This document shows, in pieces, positions 43,136 to 51,653 of a DNA stretch of 64,000 nt. The stretch comes from Halosolutus gelatinilyticus (lineage in GTDB: Archaea; Halobacteriota; Halobacteria; Halobacteriales; Natrialbaceae). Numbering within the stretch: position 1 is the first letter of the stretch; the number at the start of each line of letters is the position of its first letter. The notes under the pieces were generated by a model. The model was given only the letters and a program-made list of their open reading frames with translations. It ran no database searches and had not been told where the DNA came from. The DNA is taken from assembly GCF_023028105.1 (NCBI RefSeq), contig NZ_CP095491.1:2604001-2668000 (forward strand), written 5' to 3'. Both the position numbers and the translations under genes were made by a program.

Positions 43136-43462
43136 GCCGGCTCACCTCCTCGCGCGCGGTGATCGGAGAAACGGATATCGATCATCGTGGCTCGGTACGA
43201 TTGAGTCTCTGATAACGCTTTCGCCGAAACCGGCAGACAGCGCGGGTGTGCGTGCGTTCGCGGGCGCACTCAACGCGTGTGCGCGAGGACCACAACGAGG
43301 CGACGGCCACGGAATAGCAGCCGGGTTCGACGGCGGACCGACGGCCGATTTCGATGCGTAGCGCGCGTCGGTCCGACCGGATCGGCGATCGCCGCGGAGC
43401 CGGCAACGGGGACGGGGAAGGGGAGTGCTTTTCCGACGGCCGAACGAGAGTCGGACGATACC
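43136..43462. other. 327-bp divergent intergenic region
   Basis: Lies between topA (leftward) and the MATE pump (rightward). GC-rich, with no gene or repeat recognised. GTGCTTTTCC at 43425-43434 is the best promoter candidate for the pump. Confidence 0.4.
43425..43434 (+). promoter_or_regulatory. promoter-like element of the MATE pump
   Basis: GTGCTTTTCC lies 29-38 bases ahead of the GTG start at 43463, the only T-run in the area. It supports the 43463 start over the ATG at 43493. Confidence 0.3.
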
Positions 43463-44947
43463 GTGTCGGGGACCGAGCGGAAGCGAGTGGACATGACGAC
43501 GGGGGCGATTCCCCCGAAACTGCTGCACCTCGCGTGGCCGGTGGTGCTCGGCAACCTCCTCCAGACCGTCTACAACCTCGCGGACATGTTCTGGGTCGGC
43601 CGCGTCAGCAGCGAGGCCGTCGCCGCCGTCTCCCTGATGTTTCCCCTCTCGTGGATGTTCGTCTCGACGGCGATGGGGATCACCGCCGCGACGATCGCGC
43701 TGGTCTCCCAGTACGTCGGCGCGGGGGACGATCGGACGGCCGATCGGGTCGTCGCCCAGACGATCCTGCTCACGCTGGCCGTCTCGGCGGCGCTCGCGGC
43801 GATCGGACTGGCGTTCCGACGCCCGCTACTTCGACTCATCGGGGCCCAGGAGCAGGTGTTCGCCGAGGCGCTTTCCTACATCGAGGTGATCTTCCTCGCG
43901 CTGCCGTTGACGTTCCTGTTTTTCGCGTTCCGATCGTCGCTGCAGGGCGCCGGCGACACGAAGACGGCGATGTGGCTCGTGCTCGTCTCCGCCGGGATCA
44001 ACGTCGTGCTCGACCCGTTTTTGATCCTCGGCTGGGGGCCGGCGCCCGCGATGGGAACCCGCGGCGCGGCGATCGCGACGTTCGTCGCCCGCGGCCTCGC
44101 GACGGCGGCTGGGATCGCCATCCTGCTGGACGGGCGATTCGGCGTTCGGCTCCGGCCGGGCGACCTCGCGCCGGACCTCGACCTCCAGCGGCGGCTGATC
44201 GCCGTCGGCTATCCGGCCACGATCGACGGCTGGGCGCGCAGTTTCGCCGCGGTCGCGATGGCCGGCTTCGTCGCTCGATTCGGCGCCGCACCCACGGCGG
44301 CGTACGGGATCGGCGTCCGCCTGATGTCGGTGACGTGGGCCGTCTCGGGCGCGGTCGGCGACGCGACGGCCACCGGCGTCGGTCAGAACCTCGGCGCGAG
44401 GACGCCCGATCGGGCGGCCGCGGTCGCGCGCACGGCGACCGCAGCGACGATGGCGATCATCTTCGCCGTCGCGGCCGTCCTCGTCGCCTTCCCGGCGGCG
44501 GCCATGCGCGTCTTCGTCGCCGACGCCGACGTGATCGCGGAGGGTGTCCGCTTCCTGCGGATCATGGCGCCGTTCTGGGCGCTGTTCGCGGGCGTGATGG
44601 TCATCCAGGGCGCGCTCCGGGGCGCCGGAAACACGAAGGCGGCGATGGCGCTCTCGTTTCTCTCGCGGTGGGTGTTCCGGGTTCCCGTCGCGCTCGTGCT
44701 CGCGTTCGCCTGGACGATCACGATTCCGGGTCTCGGGATCACCGTCGGCGCGCTCGACTGGGGCGCCGACGGGATCTGGTGGGCGTTCTCGTTCGGGATG
44801 GCCGCCTCGTTCGTCGTCGCCGTCGCGTGGTTCCGGTTGGGGACGTGGCGCGAAGGCGTAATCGAGGGCGCCGCGGACGAAGAGGACCGGACGTCGCCGG
44901 AGGATCGGACGACCACGGGCAGCGACACGGAGTTTCTGGACGACTGA
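43463..44947 (+). CDS. MATE-family efflux transporter
   Basis: A 494-residue cation-coupled multidrug exporter with twelve hydrophobic segments in two halves. Conserved family segments: VDMTTGAIPPKLLHLAWPVVLGNLLQTVYNLADMFWVG at the start, FRSSLQGAGDTKTAM and, in the second half, GALRGAGNTKAAM, the mirrored motif of the MATE repeat. Start at GTG 43463 because the VDMTTG element is conserved in relatives and a promoter-like T-run precedes it; the ATG at 43493 is the alternative. The C-terminal ~25 residues are acidic. Substrate unknown. Confidence 0.92.
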   Translation: MSGTERKRVDMTTGAIPPKLLHLAWPVVLGNLLQTVYNLADMFWVGRVSSEAVAAVSLMFPLSWMFVSTAMGITAATIALVSQYVGAGDDRTADRVVAQTILLTLAVSAALAAIGLAFRRPLLRLIGAQEQVFAEALSYIEVIFLALPLTFLFFAFRSSLQGAGDTKTAMWLVLVSAGINVVLDPFLILGWGPAPAMGTRGAAIATFVARGLATAAGIAILLDGRFGVRLRPGDLAPDLDLQRRLIAVGYPATIDGWARSFAAVAMAGFVARFGAAPTAAYGIGVRLMSVTWAVSGAVGDATATGVGQNLGARTPDRAAAVARTATAATMAIIFAVAAVLVAFPAAAMRVFVADADVIAEGVRFLRIMAPFWALFAGVMVIQGALRGAGNTKAAMALSFLSRWVFRVPVALVLAFAWTITIPGLGITVGALDWGADGIWWAFSFGMAASFVVAVAWFRLGTWREGVIEGAADEEDRTSPEDRTTTGSDTEFLDD

Positions 44948-45151
44948 GCTGCGTCGAGCAGCGGCTCGCGTCGCATCACGTTCCCGAAGTCGAATTCGTC
45001 GGCGCGTCCGCCAGATAAGTCACACCAGTGATAGATGTGTGTGAAATGAGACAGAAATTTCCGGTATTCATCCCGGACGTTGTTTTTTACTGTCAGTACA
45101 AATTCGTCCGATCCAAAAAGATCATACTCGGAAATAAGGTTCTCACGGGAA

Positions 45152-46264
45152 ATGACCGATCGGATCCACAGCATCGATTCGGTGCGGATAATCGCGATGG
45201 CGTTTGTTGTCATGATCCATACAGATCCGTTCAGAGGTCTCGGGATGTACGGCAATATGGTTAATTTCACGATAGATTCGACGGCGCGGTTCGCCGTTCC
45301 GTTCTTTTTCATGACATCCGGCTACCTGTTCGCCCGTAAAACGGCGGATCGAGATCCGGCCGCCTACCTCGTCGAACGGACGGCCACGATCGTCTCGCTC
45401 TACGCGTTCGGGCTGGCGCTCACCGTGCCGGTGTTTCTCGCGGGAACCGTCGTGCTCGACGGCGCCGAAAACGGCGACCCCGTCGGTAGCGGCGTTCGGC
45501 AACTCGTCGAATTTCTCTCGCCCCTCGAGCTCCTCTACTACGGGGACTCCGTGTCGGTCGTCCTGTGGTTCCTTCCGGCGCTTGTGTTCTCGCTACTGCT
45601 CGTCCACACCTTCGCGCAGGCCGGCAAGACGGCGTATCTGGTGCCGATTTCGCTCGCCTTCCACGTCGTCGGTCTCCTGGGAACGAGCTACACGATGTTC
45701 GTTGACGTACCGTTCGAGGTTCGGGACGCCCTCTTCTTCGGGTTCTTCTACACCGGTCTCGGCTACTACGTCGGCGCTCGCGACTGGCGGCCGAAAACCG
45801 ATCGAAGTCGGGTGTACCTCGGTGCGACCGGGCTCTTCGGCGCACTCCACGTCGGAGAGCGATACGTGCTCGGATACGTCGTCACGGGAGAAACGCTCTC
45901 CCAGACCGTGTACGCGGCGAGTTACACGATCGGAACGGCGCTGTTCGCGATCTCGCTGTTCGCGTTCCTCCTCTCGCGGCCGGGGCTCGGGAGGGGGACC
46001 CCGTTGCCCTCGTGGGGGAAGTACGCCGTCGGCATCTACGTCACCCATCCGGCCGTTCTGCATCTGTTAGAGCGGACGGCGGAGGTTCTGAACGGGATGG
46101 GGTACGAGGTTACCACCACGCTGCTATGGCACCTCACGCTGACGCCCGCGACGTTCTTCGGGGCGTTGCTGGTCTACCTCTCGGTGCGCGAAGTCGGGGC
46201 GCTCCGGGACGGGAAAACCCCCTTCTCGAGGCCGCGGTCGGACCGGAATCGCGATCCGAACTGA
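45152..46264 (+). CDS. acyltransferase family 3 membrane protein
   Basis: A 370-residue polytopic acyltransferase with about ten membrane spans. The family signature is at the N-terminus (RIHSIDSVRIIAMAFVVMIHTDPFRG, with the catalytic-type H in VMIHTD) and FFFMTSGYLFARK follows. These enzymes transfer acetyl groups to surface polysaccharides or lipids. It lies next to a polysaccharide flippase, which fits a surface-glycan role, but the two converge. The start at 45152 was chosen because the conserved region begins there; the 200 bases upstream are notably AT-rich. Confidence 0.88.
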   Translation: MTDRIHSIDSVRIIAMAFVVMIHTDPFRGLGMYGNMVNFTIDSTARFAVPFFFMTSGYLFARKTADRDPAAYLVERTATIVSLYAFGLALTVPVFLAGTVVLDGAENGDPVGSGVRQLVEFLSPLELLYYGDSVSVVLWFLPALVFSLLLVHTFAQAGKTAYLVPISLAFHVVGLLGTSYTMFVDVPFEVRDALFFGFFYTGLGYYVGARDWRPKTDRSRVYLGATGLFGALHVGERYVLGYVVTGETLSQTVYAASYTIGTALFAISLFAFLLSRPGLGRGTPLPSWGKYAVGIYVTHPAVLHLLERTAEVLNGMGYEVTTTLLWHLTLTPATFFGALLVYLSVREVGALRDGKTPFSRPRSDRNRDPN

Positions 46265-46349
46265 TCGACGGCGATCGTCCGCTCCGCCGATCGCGGCGCG
46301 CGGTGTCGACCGCGGTCGCCGGTTCGAGCCGTCTTCGCCCCCTCGTCGA

Positions 46350-47870
46350 TCACCGGTTCAGGAGACTCGCCGGGAGCCACCGCTCCAGGGCCGGACTAAA
46401 CTCGGCGACCATCTGCGCGTCGTCGTCGGTGAACGCGTCGGAGGCGACCAGCGAGAGCAGGTACGTCAGGACGACCACGATCGGGAGGACGGCGACGATC
46501 AGCAGGTCCGAGTCGAGGAGCAAGACGACGGGAGCGCCGGCGATCGTCGCGGGTACCCCGGCGCCGACGACCTTGGCGAACTCGCCGGTAAACGGGTGGA
46601 TCTCGTCGAGTCGGTACACCTCGACGAGCGTCAGACAGCCGACGACGACGAGCGCCGTCGCCGATCCGATCGCGGCCCCTTCGATCCCGATGAACGGCAC
46701 GAGCGCCAGCGAGACGACGAGGTTCGTCCCGAAGAGGACGAGGGTGTTGGCGAAGACGATCCGCGAGTAGCCCATCCCCTGGAGCAGCGAGCCGTCGGGA
46801 CCGCCGAAGGTGACGTTGAACAGGAACGCCCCGGCCAGCAGGACGACGACCAGGTTCGCCTCGGCGTATTGGGGCGTATAGAGCACGGCGAGGTAGGAAC
46901 TCGCGCCGAGCGAGAGGACGATCGCGATCGGCATCGTCAGCCCGACGATCCAGCGGGCCATCACCCGGAACCGCTGCTGGACGAGCGCGGTGTCGTCGCG
47001 CGTCTCGGCGATCAGCGGCTTGAACACCGGCGAGAGGGAGTTGAACATGATCATCAGCCCGGAGCCGAGCATGTAGCCGACGCGGTAGATGCCGACCTGT
47101 TCGGAGTCGAGGTAGAAGCCGAGCACGAAGTAGTCGACGTGGCCCATGAGGACGAAGACGACGCTCGTCATCGCCAGCGGGACCGAGTACTTCACGAGCG
47201 GTCCCGGCGGAACGAGTTCCGTCTCCACCGTCAGGAGGTCCCACGCCCGGTAGACGAACACCGCCGCGCCGACCGCGATCGCGACGAACAGGCCGACGAC
47301 GTAGCCGGCGATGAGGCCGAGCAGCCCCCAGCCGATGAGCAGGAGCCCGGCGGTGACCGAGAACCGGACGATCGGGCGCACGAGGTCGCGCATGATGACC
47401 CGGTACTGGAGCTTCTTGATGCTGTAGTAGGAGGTCAGCAGGACGTTGTAGATCGCCAGCATCGGGATCGTCACCGAGAGGAGCAGGAGGCCGACCCGCA
47501 GCGGCGGCTCCCGGAAGAACTCGCCGATCGACGTCGCGGACAGCGCGAGCGCGAGCGCGACCAGCGAGGAGGTGATCAGGACCGTCGCGGTCACCTGAAC
47601 GATCACGCCCTTGGCCTTCCCGCGTTCGTCCTCGTCGAGGTACTGCGGGACGAAGTAATCGATCGCGAGCGGCAGCCCGAGGTTCGCGAACACCTGGGTA
47701 AAGAGGATGACGGAGGTCCCCAGCACGAACAGCCCGTAGACCGAGGGGGCGACGAACCGCGTCATCAGCATCACGATGGCGAAGCTGAGGACTCCCTTGA
47801 CGACGTTGCCGACGAACGTGATCCCACCCTGTTTCGCGAGTGTCGAGACGCCCTCGTCGCGATCGGTCAT
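46350..47870 (-). CDS. polysaccharide flippase (MOP superfamily, Wzx/RfbX-like)
   Basis: A 506-residue membrane protein with about 14 spans. The N-terminal part (TLAKQGGITFVGNVVKGVLSFAIVMLMTRFVAPSVYGLFVL) is typical of the polysaccharide biosynthesis branch of the MOP superfamily, and the second half repeats the fold from about residue 240 (PLVKYSVPLAMTSVVFVLMGHVDYFVLGFYL). It would flip lipid-linked oligosaccharides for N-glycosylation or exopolysaccharide. The start at 47870 (MTDRDEGVSTLA) is used because the upstream frame is arginine-rich noise. Confidence 0.92.
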   Translation of the reverse strand: MTDRDEGVSTLAKQGGITFVGNVVKGVLSFAIVMLMTRFVAPSVYGLFVLGTSVILFTQVFANLGLPLAIDYFVPQYLDEDERGKAKGVIVQVTATVLITSSLVALALALSATSIGEFFREPPLRVGLLLLSVTIPMLAIYNVLLTSYYSIKKLQYRVIMRDLVRPIVRFSVTAGLLLIGWGLLGLIAGYVVGLFVAIAVGAAVFVYRAWDLLTVETELVPPGPLVKYSVPLAMTSVVFVLMGHVDYFVLGFYLDSEQVGIYRVGYMLGSGLMIMFNSLSPVFKPLIAETRDDTALVQQRFRVMARWIVGLTMPIAIVLSLGASSYLAVLYTPQYAEANLVVVLLAGAFLFNVTFGGPDGSLLQGMGYSRIVFANTLVLFGTNLVVSLALVPFIGIEGAAIGSATALVVVGCLTLVEVYRLDEIHPFTGEFAKVVGAGVPATIAGAPVVLLLDSDLLIVAVLPIVVVLTYLLSLVASDAFTDDDAQMVAEFSPALERWLPASLLNR

Positions 47871-48007
47871 GGCGACAGCGGTGGCATCGACTGCGGTACT
47901 GTGTCCGGCGGTGCCTCTTGCGTTCGCATGCCCGGTACTGCTTCGTTCGTTCGTGCGCCCGGTCGCGGTCCGGCGATCGAGCCTGGCTGTCCCATGCTGA
48001 CGTTCAC

Positions 48008-48397
48008 TTAGACCCCCGTCGCGGGTTCGAGCTCGTAGCCGGCGACCCGGGCCGCTCGCTCGCCGAAGTGCGGGAATTCGACGTCGAACGGCCACTCCTC
48101 GCCGGAGCTGACGTCCTCCTCGACGTTCTCGATGACGCTCTCGAGTTCCTCACCCTCCGCGTCGAAGAACGTGGCCCGGATCTCGATGTAGCTCAGCGAT
48201 CGCTCGCCGACGTTCCTGACGACCCCCCAGACGTAGACTCGTTCGTCCTCCGTCCCGGGGTTTTCGCGCACGAGGTCGTCGTAGACGATCTCGACGTCGC
48301 CCGGTTCGGTGATCTCCTCGCCGTCCCCCTCGAAGTAACTGAGACAGCCGGCGAGCGGGAAGAGCGCGGCGACCCCGAGGAACGCGCGGCGATACAT
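48008..48397 (-). CDS. FxLYD-domain lipoprotein
   Basis: A 129-residue exported lipoprotein. Signal [18 protein letters not shown] with lipobox C18, then an Ig-like FxLYD domain ([58 protein letters not shown]). These domains are common in haloarchaeal surface lipoproteins of unknown function. It has the same orientation as the flippase, 137 bases upstream of it. Confidence 0.85.
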   Translation of the reverse strand: MYRRAFLGVAALFPLAGCLSYFEGDGEEITEPGDVEIVYDDLVRENPGTEDERVYVWGVVRNVGERSLSYIEIRATFFDAEGEELESVIENVEEDVSSGEEWPFDVEFPHFGERAARVAGYELEPATGV

Positions 48398-48560
48398 CGT
48401 CGGCCGGTACGTGCGGCTGAAACTTCAGCGTTCGGAACCGGCACACGTGACGATACCGACGGGCGGATCGTCGACGGAAGCGCGTACGGATCCCGATCGG
48501 CCGGCGCACACCCGGCTGTCGCGACAGACTTTTCACCACTGGATCCTACCACCTAGTTGT

Positions 48561-49490
48561 ATGAGCGACTTCGATCAGTTCAGTGAGGTCGGCGAAGCGG
48601 ACGTAACGCGCGCGATCGGACAGGAGTGGACCGAGGAGTTCATGGACTTCTCGGACTCCGACGTCATCATCGTCGGCGGCGGCCCGTCCGGGCTGACCGC
48701 CGCCAAGGAACTCTCCGAGCGGGGCGTGAAGACGATGGTCGTCGAGAAGAACAACTACCTCGGCGGCGGCTTCTGGCTCGGCGGCTTCCTGATGAACAAG
48801 GTGACGGTCCGCGACCCCGCCCAGCAGATTCTCGACGAACTCGACGTCGACTACAAGCAGGCCGCCGACAGCGAGGGACTGTACGTCGCCAACGGACCCG
48901 AGGCCTGTTCCGGGCTCATCAAGGCCGCCTGCGACGCGGGCGCGAAGATGCAGAACATGACCGAGTTCACCGACATCGTCATCCGCGAGGATCACAAGGT
49001 CTCGGGGATCGTGATGAACTGGACGCCGGTCCACGCCCTGCCCCGCGAGATCACCTGCGTCGACCCGATCGCCGTCGAGGCCGATCTGGTCATCGACGCG
49101 ACCGGCCACGACGCGATGGCGATCACGAAACTCGACGAACGCGGCGTGCTCGACGCGCCCGGCGTCAAGGACGCCCGCGAGCGCGGCCAGGTCATGGACC
49201 AGACCGGCTCCGACTCCTACGGCGCGCCCGGTCACGACTCGCCCGGCCACGACTCGATGTGGGTCGGCAAGTCCGAGGACGCCGTCGTCGAACACACCGG
49301 CCTCGTCCACGACGGCCTCGTCGCGACCGGGATGGCCGTCGCGACGGCCTACGGCCTCCCGCGGATGGGGCCGACGTTCGGCGCCATGCTCGTCTCCGGC
49401 AAGCGCGCCGCCCAGGAGGCGATCGACGAACTCGGCGTCGACGCCGATCCGGTCGACATCACCAGCCGCGCGACCCCCGCCGACGACTGA
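48561..49490 (+). CDS. thi4: thiamine thiazole synthase Thi4
   Basis: A 309-residue NAD-dependent enzyme that makes the ADP-thiazole precursor of thiamine from NAD and glycine. Dinucleotide-binding loop [19 protein letters not shown], conserved [13 protein letters not shown] and, near the end, [15 protein letters not shown]. The residue in the sulfur-donor position is cysteine (C166 in [14 protein letters not shown]), as in yeast and Haloferax Thi4, whereas methanogen enzymes with histidine use free sulfide. It should therefore act once, giving up its own sulfur. A thiamine-type regulator gene lies 8 kb away at 57874. Confidence 0.95.
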   Translation: MSDFDQFSEVGEADVTRAIGQEWTEEFMDFSDSDVIIVGGGPSGLTAAKELSERGVKTMVVEKNNYLGGGFWLGGFLMNKVTVRDPAQQILDELDVDYKQAADSEGLYVANGPEACSGLIKAACDAGAKMQNMTEFTDIVIREDHKVSGIVMNWTPVHALPREITCVDPIAVEADLVIDATGHDAMAITKLDERGVLDAPGVKDARERGQVMDQTGSDSYGAPGHDSPGHDSMWVGKSEDAVVEHTGLVHDGLVATGMAVATAYGLPRMGPTFGAMLVSGKRAAQEAIDELGVDADPVDITSRATPADD

Positions 49491-49634
49491 CCGCGGCGCG
49501 ACACGGCGATCAAACCCCTTCTCTCGCCCCGATCTCCCGTCGAGCGACGGCTTCGGGACGGTTCGCCGGCGCGTCCGCGCGATTCGCGGTACGGTCGTCG
49601 GCCGTGACGGTCACCACATTTATCATGATCGTGC

Positions 49635-51452
49635 GTGAATCCCTTCGAACTGATGTCGATCGACCCCGCCGCCGTCGGCGTCGTCTACGTGGGGATCGGC
49701 ACGCTCTCGCTTGGCTTTCTCAGAACCGCCTACAGGTATCGCGAAAAGCCCGGGAGTACCGGGTTCGCCCTTCTCGTGATCGCGATCGGCCTGTGGTCGA
49801 CCAGCGTGGGCGTCGGGTACGCGATCGATCGGGTGGCGGGGTCGATCGCGATCTACGCGCTTCGGATCCTCGCGGCGCAACTGGTCGCCGTCGGCTGCGT
49901 CCTGCTGGCCGTCGAGTACACCGATCAGCGCGACGTCTCGGCCGCGGTGGCCGCCGTGCTGATCGGCTATCTGCTCGCCGGCCAGGCGTTCGTCTGGACG
50001 AACGGCGCGCACGGACTCGTCTTCCGCGTCGGCTCCGGCGGGGCCGGAACGCTGTTCTTCGACGTCGACTACGGCCCCGTCTTCTGGCTCCACTCCGGAC
50101 TCGGGTACGCGCTCGTCGTCCTCTCGAGCGGGCTGTTGATCGTCGAGTTCTGGAGTTCGACGGGCGCCCGTCGACGACAGAGCGCCATCCTCGCGCTCGC
50201 GCTGCCGTTTCCGCTGCTCCTGAACGCCGTCTCGAACCTCGACGTCGTCCCGGTGTCGTACGATCTGACGCCGATCGGCTTCCTCGCGAGCGAGGTGCTC
50301 TACACGTGGGCGCTGTACGGCGCGGGATTTCTCAGCGTCGTCCCGATCGCCAGGCGGACGGCGATCGACGCGATGGACGACCCCTACGTCACGCTCGACC
50401 GGGAGCGGATCGTGGTCGACCTCAACGACGCCGCCGCGCGGATCCTCGACGTGGACGACGGCGTGGTCGGGGCGCGCGCCGAGAGCGCGTTCGCCGATCA
50501 CCCGGCGCTCGTCTCCGTTCTGGCGGACGGCGAGACGGCGCAAGCGGAGCTCACGATCGACGGCCGGGACGAGCGCTACCACTTTCACGTGACGCTGACG
50601 CCGCTGTCGCGCACGTCGAACCACCGCGGAAGCGTGCTCGTCATGCGCGACATCTCGTCGCTGAAACGCCGGGAGGAACAGCTCCGACGGCGGGAGGCCG
50701 AACTGGATCTCCTCCGACAGGTGTTCACCCGCGTGCTTCGACACAACCTCCGGAACTCGCTTTGTATCGTCAACGGTCACGGCGAGACGATCGCGGCGGA
50801 GGCCGACGAGCCGTTCGCCGATATGGGGGCCGCGATCGCCGCGGAGGGCGACCACCTCGACGCCCTCGCGCAGAAGACCACGACGATCGCCCGCCTCGTC
50901 GACGACCACGAGATCGTGCGCTACGATCTCGTCGATCGGGTCCGATCGATCGCCGACGCGATCGCGGACGACCATCCGAACGCGACGATCGAGTGCTCGC
51001 TCCCCGATGCGGCGCCGATCATCGCGAGCAACGGCCTCGACGCGGCGCTCCGGAACCTGATCGAAAACGCCGTCGAACACGGCGCTCCGAACGCCGACTC
51101 GCGCGCTCGCGAGGACGACTCGGTGCAACGCTCCGCGGGCTCTCGACCGGACGCCTGCGAGACCGACGCATCGAGGACGAGCGACGGCCCGACGGTTCGA
51201 ATCGGCGTCCGTCGGAGCGGCGAGACGACGACGCTCGAGATCGCCGACGACGGACCCGGCATTCCCCAACACGAGATCGACGTCCTCCGGGAGGGACGGG
51301 AGACGACCCTCGAGCACGGCAGCGGGCTCGGGCTCTGGCTCGTCGACTGGGTCGTCGCCCACTCCGGCGGCGACCTCTCGTTCGAGTCGACGGCGGCGGG
51401 AACGACGGTCGCGGTCCGGTTCGAGGCCGCCGCGTCCGACGCGATCGACTGA
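49635..51452 (+). CDS. histidine kinase with 7TM sensor and PAS domain
   Basis: A 605-residue sensor kinase. Residues about 10-235 form a seven-span N-terminal sensor (VVYVGIGTLSLGFL; ALLVIAIGLWSTSVGVGYAI; SAAVAAVLIGYLLAGQAFVW and others). A PAS domain (about 245-345, DPYVTLDRERIVVDLNDAAARI) is followed by a short coiled coil. The phospho-acceptor box is VLRHNLRNSLCIVNGHGE and the ATPase motifs are LRNLIENAVEHG, IADDGPGIP and HGSGLGLWLV. The insert within the ATPase (APNADSRAREDDSVQRS...) is disordered. GTG start at 49635; ATG at 49653 is an alternative. No response regulator gene is adjacent. Confidence 0.93.
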   Translation: MNPFELMSIDPAAVGVVYVGIGTLSLGFLRTAYRYREKPGSTGFALLVIAIGLWSTSVGVGYAIDRVAGSIAIYALRILAAQLVAVGCVLLAVEYTDQRDVSAAVAAVLIGYLLAGQAFVWTNGAHGLVFRVGSGGAGTLFFDVDYGPVFWLHSGLGYALVVLSSGLLIVEFWSSTGARRRQSAILALALPFPLLLNAVSNLDVVPVSYDLTPIGFLASEVLYTWALYGAGFLSVVPIARRTAIDAMDDPYVTLDRERIVVDLNDAAARILDVDDGVVGARAESAFADHPALVSVLADGETAQAELTIDGRDERYHFHVTLTPLSRTSNHRGSVLVMRDISSLKRREEQLRRREAELDLLRQVFTRVLRHNLRNSLCIVNGHGETIAAEADEPFADMGAAIAAEGDHLDALAQKTTTIARLVDDHEIVRYDLVDRVRSIADAIADDHPNATIECSLPDAAPIIASNGLDAALRNLIENAVEHGAPNADSRAREDDSVQRSAGSRPDACETDASRTSDGPTVRIGVRRSGETTTLEIADDGPGIPQHEIDVLREGRETTLEHGSGLGLWLVDWVVAHSGGDLSFESTAAGTTVAVRFEAAASDAID

Positions 51453-51653
51453 CCGCGATCGGTCGGTTCGGCGGCGGCGCGACGCGCCTTCGAATCGCTC
51501 CGGCGAACCGGGCGTTCGATTCGTGATCCATCAGAACCGTAACCAATACTACGACGAACCCGCTACTGGACCGACGATGCAGAGCCGATCGACGCTGGAC
51601 GACTGGTCGACGAGCGGCGGCCGATCGATCGCGACGGGGGGAACGGCCGGAGA

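Noticed and set aside
48398-48560. TPP riboswitch ahead of thi4
   Set aside because: The conserved CUGAGA-type core was not found; a ThiN-type repressor is a better candidate for control.
48626-51526. 966-codon plus-strand open frame
   Set aside because: It runs through thi4 and the histidine kinase in another frame, is extremely arginine-rich and has no domain; it is a by-product of GC-rich codon usage.
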